Positions 12,248-32,556 are shown, counted from the stretch's first letter. The stretch is DNA of 64,000 nucleotides from Leptospira gomenensis (GCF_004770155.1 NZ_RQFA01000032.1:124001-188000), one strand, 5' to 3'. Translations and numbers: made by a program. Notes: a model not told the origin generated them from the sequence alone.

Positions 12248-12658
12248 ATGAAAAAGTTTTTTATTTTTTCGACGGCGACCCTGTTCCCGTTCGCTTTGTT
12301 GTGGAACGGATTGGTCCACGGGGTATTATTGCGGGAGTCGAACGAATCTTTGTCCTATTTGCGCAGAATCAATACCGGAGATTTCGTTTTAATGGGTCTA
12401 ATCGCGACTCTCGTAATAACGTTTCTTTTTACGGTTAGTTTCTGGAAATGGAAAAAAATAGGATCGTTTGGAGAACACGTATCCCACGTATTTTTTTTCT
12501 CCGCGATCGCGGGAGTATTCGTGGATATGAACCAATACATGCTTTATCCGATACCGGGTAACGTAGTGTTTTTATGGTTTTTATTCGGGTTTTCGGAATT
12601 TTGCGTATATCAGTGGATCGCAAATTACTATCACGGAAAATTCATAGAAAACGGGTAA
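12248..12658 (+). CDS. Small four-segment membrane protein, unknown
   Basis: The 136-residue protein has four hydrophobic segments (about residues 4-22, 44-62, 80-96 and 104-122) separated by short charged loops. It is probably an integral inner-membrane protein. It is translationally adjacent to the methyltransferase gene (one-base gap). I recognise no family signature. The convergent fbp gene ends 43 bases downstream, with an imperfect stem between them. Confidence 0.7.
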   Translation: MKKFFIFSTATLFPFALLWNGLVHGVLLRESNESLSYLRRINTGDFVLMGLIATLVITFLFTVSFWKWKKIGSFGEHVSHVFFFSAIAGVFVDMNQYMLYPIPGNVVFLWFLFGFSEFCVYQWIANYYHGKFIENG

Positions 12659-12701
12659 GGACGGAATCTTGAAAAAAGATCCGCCCTCGGTGAGGAAAAA
12701 C

Positions 12702-13740
<1,039 letters not shown>

Positions 13741-13913
13741 GGGAAAATGATTCCAACAGGGTTTTCGGAGGGCTTGCGAATTCAAGCGAAAAGCTCTGTA
13801 ATCAAGCCGGATAATTTCCAGTTCCAAGCGGAACTTTTTTTTCGAAAGAAATCTTGCGAATTCGGAAGGTTTCCGTTCCGATATTAAAAATCGGAGCTAC
13901 AACCAAAAAAGCG

Positions 13914-14345
13914 ATGCAAGCCTTCACTCATAAATATAAAATCACGGAAGACATCTTCGAAGAGTTTTCGGATCAGTTTTTGAGAGATATTCGAAATTCG
14001 TTAAGCAATGAAATCGTGATCACACACTTCCGATTTCAGGATTTGTATTCTTATTTTAAACTCCTCGGCGAACAAAGATCCGCGGAGATCATGCGGGAAT
14101 TAAAATCCATCATTCAAGCGCATCTGCGACCTTACGACAAACTCTACGTCTACGATTCCAGATCCATTTTGACTCTTTCTCCGGATTGTAAAACCGAGGT
14201 CGTTCAGGCGCGTTTCGACGAGGTAGTGTTTCAGGTCAATCATCTCATCGTGGATTACGAGATACAATTTATGGAATTGAACTCCTCCGTCGAATCCTTT
14301 GAGCCGATCTGGAGTGAACTACTCGCACCCGTAAAAAGTACCTGA
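13914..14345 (+). CDS. Small protein, possibly a degenerate GGDEF-like fold
   Basis: The protein is about 143 residues from the ATG at 13914. A TTG-initiated version from 13854 would add 20 basic residues, and neither start has a clear ribosome binding site at normal distance. The C-terminal part (LRPYDKLYVYDSRSILTLSP, then a QARFDEVVF helix) has the strand-helix pattern of nucleotide cyclase domains, where 'RpsD...yGGDEF..llp' occurs. The GGDEF residues themselves are missing (YDSRS instead), so no cyclase activity is expected. It may be a sensor or binding domain. This assignment is by eye only. Confidence 0.55.
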   Translation: MQAFTHKYKITEDIFEEFSDQFLRDIRNSLSNEIVITHFRFQDLYSYFKLLGEQRSAEIMRELKSIIQAHLRPYDKLYVYDSRSILTLSPDCKTEVVQARFDEVVFQVNHLIVDYEIQFMELNSSVESFEPIWSELLAPVKST

Positions 14346-14462
14346 CGTCCGTTAAGCGAAAACGGAGAATTCCGATGTACAAAATTCCCCCACCGAAAAA
14401 GTTCTTCAGGGAATGAACGATTGTACCGTAACTTTCAACGAGGCTTTGCTTCGGAGGAAAGA

Positions 14463-14675
14463 ATGAATCAGGCAGAAAAGTTCAAAAAAACGTTGGAACG
14501 ATACATCGACTACAGAGGGATCGACATCATTCTTCATCTGAAAAACGGAACCGTGATCGAACTCGATAAAAATCGCCGCTTAAACGGGGATATAGTGATC
14601 AAAAACGGAAAAACGGGAATCGTAGCCGAAATCGAAATTTCTGAAATCCAAAAAGCGGAATTTTTTGCGGCTTAG
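14463..14675 (+). CDS. 70-residue conserved-looking small protein, unknown
   Basis: The ATG at 14463 is chosen because GGAGG lies five bases upstream; an earlier start at 14421 lacks this. The 70-residue protein has a short charged N-terminal helix, then a run of beta strands (DIILHLKNGTVIELDKN, then GIVAEIEISEIQKAEF). The NGT turn and overall pattern resemble small SH3-like barrels, but no family is recognisable. It precedes the rpsU operon but is separated from it by a promoter-like element. Confidence 0.65.
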   Translation: MNQAEKFKKTLERYIDYRGIDIILHLKNGTVIELDKNRRLNGDIVIKNGKTGIVAEIEISEIQKAEFFAA

Positions 14676-14712
14676 AAGTTTTGTCTCTTTTTCGAATTTT
14701 GTCGGAAAAACC

Positions 14713-14741
14713 TTGCAAAAAGGCCCTCTGTTTCAGGTAAT
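14713..14741 (+). promoter_or_regulatory. Candidate sigma-70 promoter for the rpsU operon
   Basis: TTGCAA (14713-14718) and GGTAAT (14736-14741) are 17 bases apart. Each matches four of six consensus positions. They lie about 120 bases before the rpsU ATG, which leaves a leader of about 110 bases. Confidence 0.4.
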
Positions 14742-14796
14742 GTACATTTGGATCTCTTATTTCTGCGGAAGTATAGGGATTGATGTGCGTCCCCTT

Positions 14797-14831
14797 AGCC
14801 TCGGGCGGCTTTCCGTTTCAAAATCGAGGCT
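14797..14831 (+). promoter_or_regulatory. Possible structured rpsU leader
   Basis: AGCCTCG (14797-14803) pairs perfectly with CGAGGCT (14825-14831) across a GC-rich 21-base loop, 29 bases before the rpsU ATG. Ribosomal protein operons are often self-regulated through leader structures. Whether this one is used that way is inference. Confidence 0.35.
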
Positions 14832-14860
14832 CAATAAAAACGAAGGAATCTAAAACTCGA

Positions 14861-15070
<210 letters not shown>

Positions 15071-15131
15071 ATCGGGCTTTGTTCCAAGAGATCCGAGAGG
15101 ATTCTCCTCCTAAATCTGAATCATTAAACTC

Positions 15132-15581
15132 ATGTCCTTGCAAATAAAAATCAATGATGATTTGAAAGAAGCGATGAAGGCAAAGAAAGAACCGCATCTT
15201 TCCACGCTTCGTTTGCTGAAATCCGACATCCAATACGAACTTACAAAAACCGGCGCCAAAGAACTTTCGGACGAACAAGTAATCACCGTAGTAAAGAAGG
15301 CCTATGCAAAACGGATGGATGCGATCGAGATGTATCAAAAGGCGGGACGCAACGACCTTTTGGAGCAGGAGCAAGGAGAAGCCGGAGTTTTGAAGGAATA
15401 TCTTCCTCCGGAACTTCCGGAAGAGGAAATCATAGCAACCATCGATCGAATTTTTGCGGAACTGCAACAGCCTACCGCAAAGGATATGGGCAAGGTTATG
15501 GGAAAAGTCATGGCCGCGTTCAAAGGGAAGAGTATAGACGGCACCAAGGTTTCGGCGATCGTTAAATCCAGGCTTTCCTGA
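15132..15581 (+). CDS. yqeY: GatB/YqeY domain protein
   Basis: The 149-residue protein belongs to the YqeY family, which resembles the C-terminal tRNA-binding domain of GatB. It shows the family features: an N-terminal helix LKEAMKAKKEPHLSTLRLLK, EYLPPELPEEEI in the middle, and KDMGKVMGKVMAAFKGKSIDG near the end. The exact role is not settled for the family; an RNA-binding role is inferred from the GatB relationship. The gene lies between rpsU and dnaG, the position it holds in many bacteria. Confidence 0.93.
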   Translation: MSLQIKINDDLKEAMKAKKEPHLSTLRLLKSDIQYELTKTGAKELSDEQVITVVKKAYAKRMDAIEMYQKAGRNDLLEQEQGEAGVLKEYLPPELPEEEIIATIDRIFAELQQPTAKDMGKVMGKVMAAFKGKSIDGTKVSAIVKSRLS

Positions 15582-15592
15582 GTGGTTGCACT

Positions 15593-17405
<1,813 letters not shown>

Positions 17406-17407
17406 AC

Positions 17408-19168
<1,761 letters not shown>

Positions 19169-19174
19169 TTTTTT

Positions 19175-19315
19175 GTCGGAATTCCGACGACCGACTCAGA
19201 AGACAAATTCACTTTACGAAACCGTAATTTTGTGATAAAGGAAAATTTGCCGGGACGTCCTCCCACGGACCCGCCTCCACCACCCAATCAGGGTGGGGCA
19301 CCCGCGTTTCACGGG
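19175..19315. repeat. Palindromes in the rpoD-glpD gap
   Basis: The 183-base gap between convergent genes holds three dyads. A perfect 14-base palindrome GTCGGAATTCCGAC (19175-19188) sits just after rpoD. CCACCC/GGGTGG (19280-19285 with 19291-19296) has a five-base loop. CCCG/CGGG (19301-19304 with 19312-19315) follows. The first may help stop transcription from either side. The GC-rich stretch at 19255-19315 stands out from its surroundings. Confidence 0.4.
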
Positions 19316-19351
19316 AAAATCGTCGGAATTACGGCAAAAAGCTCCCTCCGT

Positions 19352-20953
19352 TCAACGATAGGATTTTTTTAAACTTTCGATCAGTTCAATCGCAGCGGAT
19401 TCTTCCACTTTTTTCTTCTTATCCTTCCATTTGAGACGTTTTGCAAGAATGGCCGAAACCGGACCCACCATTTTTCGCGCCATTTCCAAATCCACGAAAA
19501 GGATTCTAAATCTTCTCGCTAAGATATCTGTGACGCCTAACGCGAATTCTTTGTCCACCGCGAAGTTCACTTCTTCCTCAAAATAAGGAATTCCTTTTCC
19601 GAGCAATTTGGGTTTTTTCCCGAGGATTTCGAATACTTCCGTTCCATAATAATTCTGTAACCTTTGGGAGAGTTTCGATTCTATCTTATAAGCGGCTTCG
19701 ATTTCCCGATGTAGGCTTTCGGAATAACCCGCCGCACCCGGAAACAGATATCGTTTTGTGGAACACTCGCCCTTCGTTTCCAAGTTGCCCGATTGAACGA
19801 GTTTATCCACCAAATCCTCCGCCATCTTTCTGTAGGTGGACCATTTACCGCCGCCCATAGTCACCAAACCGGAGTTAGAGACGAGGATTACTTCTTCTCT
19901 AGAAATATTCTTCGTATCCTGATTTCCTTCCGGGGAAATGAGCGGGCGAATTCCGACGAAAACGGAAAGAATATCCTCTTCTTTCACCGGATTTTCCAGA
20001 TATTCGTTTCCGGTTTCGAGTAAGAACCGAACTTCGTTGCCGATCGGCAAAGGTTCCTCGCCCGGATTTTCGACCGGTGTGTCCGTGGTTCCCAAAATCA
20101 CGTGATCTTCCCAGGGAATGATAAAGACGACTCTTCCGTCCTTCGTTTTAGGAATGATCAAAGCCGATTCGCAGGGAATTTTTTCCTTCGAAAAAACGAG
20201 GTGAATTCCCTGGCTCGGAGAAAGTACGTTGAAGGTTCTCGGATCGTCCAATTTACGAACGTGATCCACCCAGATTCCGGTCGTATTGGCGATCACCTTC
20301 GCGCGAACGGGAAACGTTTTCCCCGTTTCCAAATCCTTTAGATGAGCGCCTTTTACTTTTCCGTTTTCTTTGATAAAAGAAACGAGTTCCACTCGATTGG
20401 CAACGGTCGCTCCTTCTTTTTGTGCGGAACGCGCCAGCAGAACGTTCAGACGTGCGTCGTTGAACTGCGCATCGAAGTAGGTGATCCCTCCGAAAAGCCC
20501 CTTTTTTTGAATCGCGGGGAATTCGGAAATAGCCTCGGACTTTGAAATCGTCTTATGCGACGGGAGTTTTCCTTTCGAAGCTAAAATGTCATACAAGGTC
20601 AGGCCGATTCCGTAATACGGCCTTTCATAAAAACGATAGGCCGGAAGAACGAACTGGAGCGGTTTTACGAGATGAGGCGCATTCTCCAAAAGTCTTTGCC
20701 TCTCGCTCAAGGCTTCGTGAATCAGTTTAAAATGAAATTGAGCGAGGTAACGAACTCCTCCGTGAATCAGTTTTGTAGAACGGGAGGAGGTTCCGGAAGA
20801 AAAATCCCTTCTTTCGATGAGCGCCGTTTTGTAGCCCCGTTTGGCCGCGTCCAAAGCCGCTCCGGAACCGGTGGACCCGCCCCCGATCACCAAGATATCG
20901 TAGGTTTCCGTTTGTAATTTTTGAATCTCTTCGGCTCGGTTCTGTTTTTCCAT
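19352..20953 (-). CDS. glpD: Aerobic glycerol-3-phosphate dehydrogenase
   Basis: This FAD enzyme oxidises glycerol 3-phosphate to dihydroxyacetone phosphate at the inner membrane and passes electrons to quinone. The ATG at 20953 is chosen because AGGAAG lies about ten bases upstream; an in-frame start 51 bases earlier lacks support. The 533-residue product has the dinucleotide-binding motif DILVIGGGSTGSGAALDA near the N-terminus. GTSSRSTKLIHGGVRYL, the GlpD signature, follows, and later VFIIPWEDHVILGTTDTP. The helical C-terminal domain is present. No glpK or glpF is adjacent. Confidence 0.96.
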   Translation of the reverse strand: MEKQNRAEEIQKLQTETYDILVIGGGSTGSGAALDAAKRGYKTALIERRDFSSGTSSRSTKLIHGGVRYLAQFHFKLIHEALSERQRLLENAPHLVKPLQFVLPAYRFYERPYYGIGLTLYDILASKGKLPSHKTISKSEAISEFPAIQKKGLFGGITYFDAQFNDARLNVLLARSAQKEGATVANRVELVSFIKENGKVKGAHLKDLETGKTFPVRAKVIANTTGIWVDHVRKLDDPRTFNVLSPSQGIHLVFSKEKIPCESALIIPKTKDGRVVFIIPWEDHVILGTTDTPVENPGEEPLPIGNEVRFLLETGNEYLENPVKEEDILSVFVGIRPLISPEGNQDTKNISREEVILVSNSGLVTMGGGKWSTYRKMAEDLVDKLVQSGNLETKGECSTKRYLFPGAAGYSESLHREIEAAYKIESKLSQRLQNYYGTEVFEILGKKPKLLGKGIPYFEEEVNFAVDKEFALGVTDILARRFRILFVDLEMARKMVGPVSAILAKRLKWKDKKKKVEESAAIELIESLKKSYR

Positions 20954-20960
20954 TTTTACG

Positions 20961-20992
<32 letters not shown>

Positions 20993-21037
20993 GCAAATTT
21001 GCATTAAGTTTCACAATTCCGATCTATATTTTCTTTC

Positions 21038-22255
21038 ATGGACGTTCAAAAGCAAATCGAAATCATACGCAGAGGTTGCGTAGACATCATCAGTGAAGAG
21101 GAATTAAAATCCAAACTTCAAAAGAAAGGCGTTTTAAAAATCAAGGCCGGCTTCGATCCGACCGCGCCCGATTTACATCTAGGACATTTTGTTCAGCTGA
21201 AAAAACTCAAACACTTTCAGGATCTGGGGCACGAAGTTTCCTTTCTTTTGGGGGATTTTACCGCGATGATCGGGGACCCGACCGGAAAATCCGAAACCAG
21301 AAAAAGACTTTCGAAAGAGGAGGTTTTGGAGAATTCCAAAACGTACCAAAGTCAGGTGTTCCGGGTTCTGGATCCGCAAAAGACCAAAATCGTTTATAAC
21401 TCGGCCTGGTGTTCTCCGATGAAGTTCGAAGACGTCCTGGTGTTAAGCTCCAAATACAACGTGGCCCGAATGCTCGAGCGCGACGACTTCAGCAAACGTT
21501 ACAAATCCGGGCAACCCATCTCCATGATCGAATTCTTATATCCTTTGGTCCAGGGATACGATTCGGTCGCGATGGAATGCGACGTCGAATTGGGAGGAAC
21601 CGATCAGAAATTCAATCTTTTGGTCGGTCGCGACTTACAACGCGAATACGGAAAAGAAGCGCAATGCGTGCTCACTCTACCGCTGCTCGTCGGTTTGGAC
21701 GGAGTCAAAAAAATGTCCAAGTCCTTGGGCAATTACGTGGGAATCACAGAATCGCCGATCGATATGTTCGGAAAACTCATGTCCATCTCGGACGATCTCA
21801 TGTGGAATTATTTCGAATTATTAACCGACTTGCCGTTTTCCGAAATAGAACTCAGAAAAAAAGGAATCACCTCCAAGGAGCTTCATCCCAAGGAAGTGAA
21901 AACCGAACTTGCAAAACTCATTATGGATCAATTCTCATCTCCGAGCGAAAACGAAGCCGCGATCGAAGAATGGAAGAGGGTCCATAATCCTAAGTCCAGA
22001 GCCGTTCCCGACGAAATTCCGGAAGTAAAACTGGGAGACGAATTTTATGCGGAAACTCCCGAACCGCTTTTGGTATGGGTGTTGAGCAAACTTGCTTTTG
22101 TCCCTTCCGTTTCCGAAGGAAGAAGATTGATCAAAGCCGGGGGATTGTATCTTGCGGAAGATAAGATCACGGACGAAAAACTGTCGATTCAAAGAGGCAG
22201 GGAATATCTGGTTCGTCAGGGCAAAAAGGGGAAATTTTTAAAAATTCTTTCTTAA
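21038..22255 (+). CDS. tyrS: Tyrosyl-tRNA synthetase
   Basis: This class Ic synthetase charges tRNA-Tyr. The 405-residue protein has the HIGH-type motif HLGH (residues 47-50) after GFDPTAPDL, and the KMSKS motif in [12 protein letters not shown] near residue 229. A C-terminal S4-type RNA-binding domain runs from about 340 ([20 protein letters not shown]). The HLGH form, with His at the fourth position, belongs to the TyrZ-like bacterial subgroup. The ATG has no strong Shine-Dalgarno; the N-terminus was chosen by length and family fit. Confidence 0.97.
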   Translation: MDVQKQIEIIRRGCVDIISEEELKSKLQKKGVLKIKAGFDPTAPDLHLGHFVQLKKLKHFQDLGHEVSFLLGDFTAMIGDPTGKSETRKRLSKEEVLENSKTYQSQVFRVLDPQKTKIVYNSAWCSPMKFEDVLVLSSKYNVARMLERDDFSKRYKSGQPISMIEFLYPLVQGYDSVAMECDVELGGTDQKFNLLVGRDLQREYGKEAQCVLTLPLLVGLDGVKKMSKSLGNYVGITESPIDMFGKLMSISDDLMWNYFELLTDLPFSEIELRKKGITSKELHPKEVKTELAKLIMDQFSSPSENEAAIEEWKRVHNPKSRAVPDEIPEVKLGDEFYAETPEPLLVWVLSKLAFVPSVSEGRRLIKAGGLYLAEDKITDEKLSIQRGREYLVRQGKKGKFLKILS

Positions 22256-22300
22256 AAATGATTTGAAGGAATCCGTTTTTTTTTATTCAATCGATTCTTT

Positions 22301-23497
22301 ATGTTAAGCGAGGAAGAATCTTCAGAACTTTCCAGAACGATTTCAGAAATCAAAAAAACCGGGATCGAATCCGAGGAAATCGAACGGAAATTTCGAATGC
22401 TTCGAATCCTATTTTCATTGGGATTCTTTACGTTTTTAGGTTCCGTTTCGATCTTAACCCTCACTCATAAAATTTTCCGCTTAGAAGCGACCGTCGAAAA
22501 ACAGACGGTTCACATCGCCGATTTAGAGGAAACCTTAACCTCTTTACGTCTAGAGGAACAACAGAAGGAAGAAGAACTTCTGAAATTCAAATCCGATCTC
22601 TACGAGGCCGTGCCCGACGGGGATTTGAGCGACCAGGTCTCTGAAAATAAAATCGCCTTAGAAGCGTTAGTCGGTCCTGAAACGGGCAAAAACGTAAATC
22701 GTGGAGACGTTCGTTTTAAGGAAATTGCCCTGACCTTTGATTTGGGTACCGGCGAGGATTTAAAACTCATCCACGAATACATGTCTCGTTTTCCGATTAA
22801 AATCACTCTCTTCGTTTCGAACGAAAACCCTGCTTTGAAAAACGGATCGTTTTTCAGCAATACCAACCTGTATTATCTTAAGAAACTCTCCGAGTTGGAC
22901 GATCGTGTCGTCTTCGGAAATCACACATGGAGTCATTATAATATTCCAAGAAGTTTATACGAAACATCTCTTCGCAAACGCGCCTTGCTGAGTTACGTTT
23001 CGGACGAGATTCCGGACACGAACTTTCTGTTGCAGGAAATGAGAATGGTCGAGGAAAAGTTTCATTCCGTAACCGGGAGAGAACTTACGAAATTCTATCG
23101 ATTGCCTTATGGCGGTTTTGATCCGCTCGTAATTAAAACGTTCGGAAAATTAGGATATCCCCATCATATTTTTTGGAGCAATAATTCCGTGGGTTCCCTG
23201 GATATTCCAGACTTCGTATATAAAAAATTCATTTACAAGAAGGATCCGCAAACCGGCAAAACTCGGATTCTTCCGAATCCCAATTATAAAACCAGAGTGG
23301 AGGCTTTGGACTTTTTGTATCGTTGGGAGGAAGCGGACAAAAACGGAATGAACGGAGCAATCATTTTGATGCATTTGGGTTCGCCGAGACAATCGGAGAA
23401 ATTGATTTATATTCTTCCGGATTTCATTCAGGAAATGTTATCCAAAGGTTATAGTTTCGTGACGGTTCCGGAAATCATCAATTCCCAACAGGACTGA
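22301..23497 (+). CDS. Membrane-anchored NodB-type polysaccharide deacetylase
   Basis: The 398-residue protein has a cytoplasmic N-terminus, one membrane segment (about residues 33-53), a coiled coil (55-100) and a periplasmic NodB-homology domain (about 140-395). The motifs can be followed. Motif 1 is LTFDLGTGED, motif 2 is GNHTWSH with both metal-binding histidines, motif 3 is FYRLPYGGFD and motif 5 is AIILMHLG. In motif 1 the usual second aspartate of TFDDG is replaced by leucine, so metal binding may be altered. The likely substrate is peptidoglycan or another N-acetylated envelope sugar, which is inferred from family and topology. The gene directly follows tyrS. Confidence 0.88.
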   Translation: MLSEEESSELSRTISEIKKTGIESEEIERKFRMLRILFSLGFFTFLGSVSILTLTHKIFRLEATVEKQTVHIADLEETLTSLRLEEQQKEEELLKFKSDLYEAVPDGDLSDQVSENKIALEALVGPETGKNVNRGDVRFKEIALTFDLGTGEDLKLIHEYMSRFPIKITLFVSNENPALKNGSFFSNTNLYYLKKLSELDDRVVFGNHTWSHYNIPRSLYETSLRKRALLSYVSDEIPDTNFLLQEMRMVEEKFHSVTGRELTKFYRLPYGGFDPLVIKTFGKLGYPHHIFWSNNSVGSLDIPDFVYKKFIYKKDPQTGKTRILPNPNYKTRVEALDFLYRWEEADKNGMNGAIILMHLGSPRQSEKLIYILPDFIQEMLSKGYSFVTVPEIINSQQD

Positions 23498-24644
23498 TTT
23501 TGACCGGGTAGGAATTCCGACGTTTTTCGGAAAAGCAAGGTCGCACTTTCATTGTGAAATTTTTTAGTCGTAGGTTCGGCGTTTTATTCCTGTTTCGTTC
23601 CGCTCGTCGATCTACGTTCGAGTAGGAATCTTCCGTTCGATTGTATCGGTTGTGAACACGCGGCCGATCTCGGATTTTCTTTACGTCTTCGCCGTTGATA
23701 CGTGCCTTATTCCGAGGTACGGACCCGGCGTTTCGATCGTTTGTATTTTTTCTTCTTCACCCGTTTTAGAAAAGGACGAGGGTTTCGTTTTGTGATCGAC
23801 CTTACAAATAGGTTTCAAAGTGGAAAGTAAAGCAGGCGACAAAAACGGTCGGAAAAACTACGAAATTTTTAAAAAAGAAAAAAATTCATCCGAAGAAAAA
23901 TAGAACCGCTCAAGAGCAAAATATTTCGAAGATCGTCGTAGGATCTCCCACCGAAGGCAATCCGCGGGGTTATTTCCCTTCGGCTTCAACTGAATTTCTT
24001 TGAAAAAAGAAGTGCTGATTTTTTCTTTTGTCGATATGGAGCCAATTCTCTTTGTTTAACGTTGTTGTTCCCACGTCGGTTTTCTCCGGTCATTTGCGGA
24101 ATCTATTTGTGATATGCGGCGCCTGGCCTACACGTTCTCGCATACCTGATTTCCCGGAAATCGTAAATAAAGCCGTTCGTTAAACCGTATCTGGTCCGTC
24201 GCGAGGATTCCTTTTTTCTGATACAGTTTTCCGATTCCCGCTTTCGATTCTTTGAAAGCAAGAATCTCCGTTGTAACCTGGTCTCTCAAAAACGAATGTG
24301 TGTCCCCAGCCCGTCTCGATCCAAGGCGTCCCGTCCATTTAGGTCGCCTTCGTATGATTCGGCAAAAACGAAATTGGAATCTAAAAAGAGGGAGTTCTAT
24401 TCGAAAGAGATTTCGAAGATGGACGGGTTTGGTTCGGAATCGTCGCGTTTACGATTTGCAGGAGCCAAACGCAAAAGAATAGGTGGAATGCGCTCCGAAA
24501 CGAAACGATCCCAATCAATCATAAGAAGGAAGGAAACGAAAAAAATTGGGACTTTAAAATTTCAGAACGTTTCGGGAAAAGGATTCTTCCACCGCCCGGT
24601 TTCCAAATCACCTTTCCCGATCTTCGTGGAAAAACGGATTCTGA
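23498..24644. other. 1.1 kb gap without an intact gene
   Basis: This is the longest stretch without a supported gene. Both strands are full of stops. Short open frames at 24252-24482 and 24296-24655 (+) overlap each other and lack ribosome binding sites or recognisable sequence. The minus strand at 24128-24396 carries protein-like remnants, listed separately. CCGAAGG and CCTTCGG (about 23954-23983) could form a stem. I found no tRNA and no insertion-sequence ends. Confidence 0.5.
24128..24396 (-). pseudogene. Possible decayed gene fragment
   Basis: Two minus-strand frames join with a one-base shift near 24290. The first (24396 down to a TGA at 24286) reads FVFAESYEGDLNGRD then ALDRDGLGTH. 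The second continues as LRDQVTTEILAFKESKAG, then LYQKKGILATDQIRFNER and FPGNQVCENV before a stop at 24128. The overlap around GLGTH/GDTH suggests a frameshift. Composition looks like real protein, but no start, no ribosome binding site and no known family can be named. It lies directly downstream of the RND pump gene on the same strand. Confidence 0.3.
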
Positions 24645-27884
<3,240 letters not shown>

Positions 27885-27899
27885 GTAGTTTCGATTTTT

Positions 27900-28436
27900 T
27901 TAATCTAGAATTTTAGCGTCGGAATCCAGAGTGTCGTTGAATCCGAATAATTTCGTGTCCTTGAGACGATCCACATAAAGAACTCCCTTTAGGTGATCGC
28001 ATTCGTGTTGATAAACGACCGCCTTATAACCGTCGATCGTCTCGTCGAATCGATTTCCCTTTTCGTCCATCCATTGCATTCGAATCCGATTGGGTCGTTC
28101 CACATAACCTCTCATACCGGGAACGGAAAGACAACCTTCCCAAAATCCGGAACGATCCTCGGTCAGAGGAGTGATGATAGGATTTAGGATGATCCGTTCG
28201 GGAACATCCGGAGTTCCCGGATAACGTTCGTTATCCTCCGAACCCACGACTACGATCTGTTTCAGAATTCCGATTTGAGGAGCCGCTAAACCGACACCTT
28301 CCGCGTGACGCATCGTGTCGAACATGTCGCGGATTAATTTTTTGAATTCTTTGGTTTGAATTTCTTCTTCCGAAACGGGTTCGGAAACTTGGCGAAGAAG
28401 CGGATCGCCCATTTTCAAGATTTTTCTGACTGACAT
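27900..28436 (-). CDS. def: Peptide deformylase
   Basis: This metalloenzyme removes the formyl group from nascent N-terminal methionine. All three motifs are present in the 178 residues: [10 protein letters not shown] (47-56), EGCLSVPG (about 107) and QHECDHLKG (about 147). The Cys and two His ligands and the catalytic Glu are intact. Between motifs 1 and 2 there is a slightly long loop. The gene begins one base after the hydrolase-like gene ends, and the RND gene follows it, so a three-gene minus-strand unit is likely. The N-terminus MSVRKIL... matches the family. Confidence 0.97.
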   Translation of the reverse strand: MSVRKILKMGDPLLRQVSEPVSEEEIQTKEFKKLIRDMFDTMRHAEGVGLAAPQIGILKQIVVVGSEDNERYPGTPDVPERIILNPIITPLTEDRSGFWEGCLSVPGMRGYVERPNRIRMQWMDEKGNRFDETIDGYKAVVYQHECDHLKGVLYVDRLKDTKLFGFNDTLDSDAKILD

Positions 28437-28437
28437 A

Positions 28438-29208
28438 CTAAAAACCAGGTTCCATCTTATTGTTCGACTTTTTTTGGACAGAAGAAATCGAATCGTCCGA
28501 AAGAATTTTCTCGAGTAAATTCGACAACGTAGAATTTACGTTTTCTGTTTTCGAAACTTCGATTCTAAATACTCGAAAATCGCGGAGCTTGGTCCCGAAA
28601 TTCGAAAGTTGTTCGGAGATCGTTCGGTTCGACTCCGTAAAAAGAATCGACGGAGGAGAAATTCCCGCGGGAAGTTCGATTCTAGTACAACTTTCCTCCA
28701 AGGAACGGAAGAAGGAATACAACTCCTCGGAAAAAAAATTCCACGGACTCCAACCGAGGCGTTTCGAAATCCAATGCACCGATTTCGGAAGAAAGGAAAA
28801 CGATTCCGTTTCGAAATACGGAGGATCGATCACACAAGCGGCCTCGATCCGTTTCGGAAAACGGCGTAGAAGTTCGAATACCGTTCCCGAAAAATAACCT
28901 TCTCCCAAAAGTTTCATCTTGGATTTGGAATTCCCGACTTCGTTCGATAGAATTTCGAGCCATTCCGCATAACGAGGCAAGGGACCCGACAAAGATCCCG
29001 GTTTCCATCGCCGGATTCGAATCGGAAAACGGTCGGGGAAAGAGGATTCGGTCAAGATTTTTCCGGAGTATTCGAAATCGGAAATCCAAAGAATGGGAGA
29101 GGAGTCCGCGCGTCGGAGTCCGCGGAAGGAAAGCGATTCTGCCATAGTTCCGTATTTTCCTAGGGAAAGGTTTTCTCCATGGGTTCGAAGAACGGGCCTA
29201 AGATCCAT
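28438..29208 (-). CDS. Alpha/beta-hydrolase-like protein without a clear nucleophile
   Basis: The 256-residue protein has a pattern like alpha/beta hydrolases: a strand followed by [20 protein letters not shown] at the nucleophile-elbow position, then [12 protein letters not shown]. The expected GxSxG is GEGYF here, so the catalytic serine seems lost, unless Ser in YFSG acts instead. The C-terminal ~60 residues are serine- and asparagine-rich and look poorly conserved. It may be non-catalytic or simply misassigned. It abuts def (one-base gap) and lies 67 bases from tRNA-Ala on the same strand. Confidence 0.55.
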   Translation of the reverse strand: MDLRPVLRTHGENLSLGKYGTMAESLSFRGLRRADSSPILWISDFEYSGKILTESSFPDRFPIRIRRWKPGSLSGPLPRYAEWLEILSNEVGNSKSKMKLLGEGYFSGTVFELLRRFPKRIEAACVIDPPYFETESFSFLPKSVHWISKRLGWSPWNFFSEELYSFFRSLEESCTRIELPAGISPPSILFTESNRTISEQLSNFGTKLRDFRVFRIEVSKTENVNSTLSNLLEKILSDDSISSVQKKSNNKMEPGF

Positions 29209-29275
29209 TCAAAAAGAAAGAGTTTGACAGAGGCGGGGAAAGTTTAAAAACTCAAGTGCGGCGAGAAACGGGATT

Positions 29276-29349
<74 letters not shown>

Positions 29350-29412
29350 TCGGAATCAGGATTTTTCCGATTTCGACGGAGTCAAATACAAATACAAAAT
29401 GGAGTGTAAAGG

Positions 29413-29721
29413 ATGAGTGATTCGATCGAAGAATTGCAAAAAAAACTGAAAATCCAAAACGACATCATCAAAGGATACGAAAAAGTTCTACGGTTAAACG
29501 AGCAGGAATTGGAAAACGCGGACGAAATCATCCGTATGTACGAGGGGATCATCCAGTATTCCGGAAAGGAACTCAAGGACGCCAAAGAAGCCTTCGATGC
29601 CACGAACGTAGTGACCAATCTTTCCCGGGAGGAATTGATGGGAGCCCTTTCCCGCATCAAAGAACTGGAAGGCGCGAATAAAAAACTCCGGGAAGAATCC
29701 TTACGGTTCCAAGCCGGTTGA
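29413..29721 (+). CDS. Small coiled-coil protein upstream of the PP2C gene
   Basis: The 102-residue protein is almost entirely alpha-helical and coiled-coil by heptad pattern, rich in Glu, Lys and Leu. It has no membrane segment or signal peptide, so it should be cytoplasmic. The ATG has GTGTAAAGG upstream, with AAGG about four bases before the start. It ends 18 bases before the PP2C fusion gene and probably belongs to the same transcript. It could be an adaptor or oligomerisation partner of that protein; this is inferred from position only. Confidence 0.75.
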   Translation: MSDSIEELQKKLKIQNDIIKGYEKVLRLNEQELENADEIIRMYEGIIQYSGKELKDAKEAFDATNVVTNLSREELMGALSRIKELEGANKKLREESLRFQAG

Positions 29722-29739
29722 TCTCTGCCCGCGTCCGCC

Positions 29740-32539
<2,800 letters not shown>

Positions 32540-32556
<17 letters not shown>

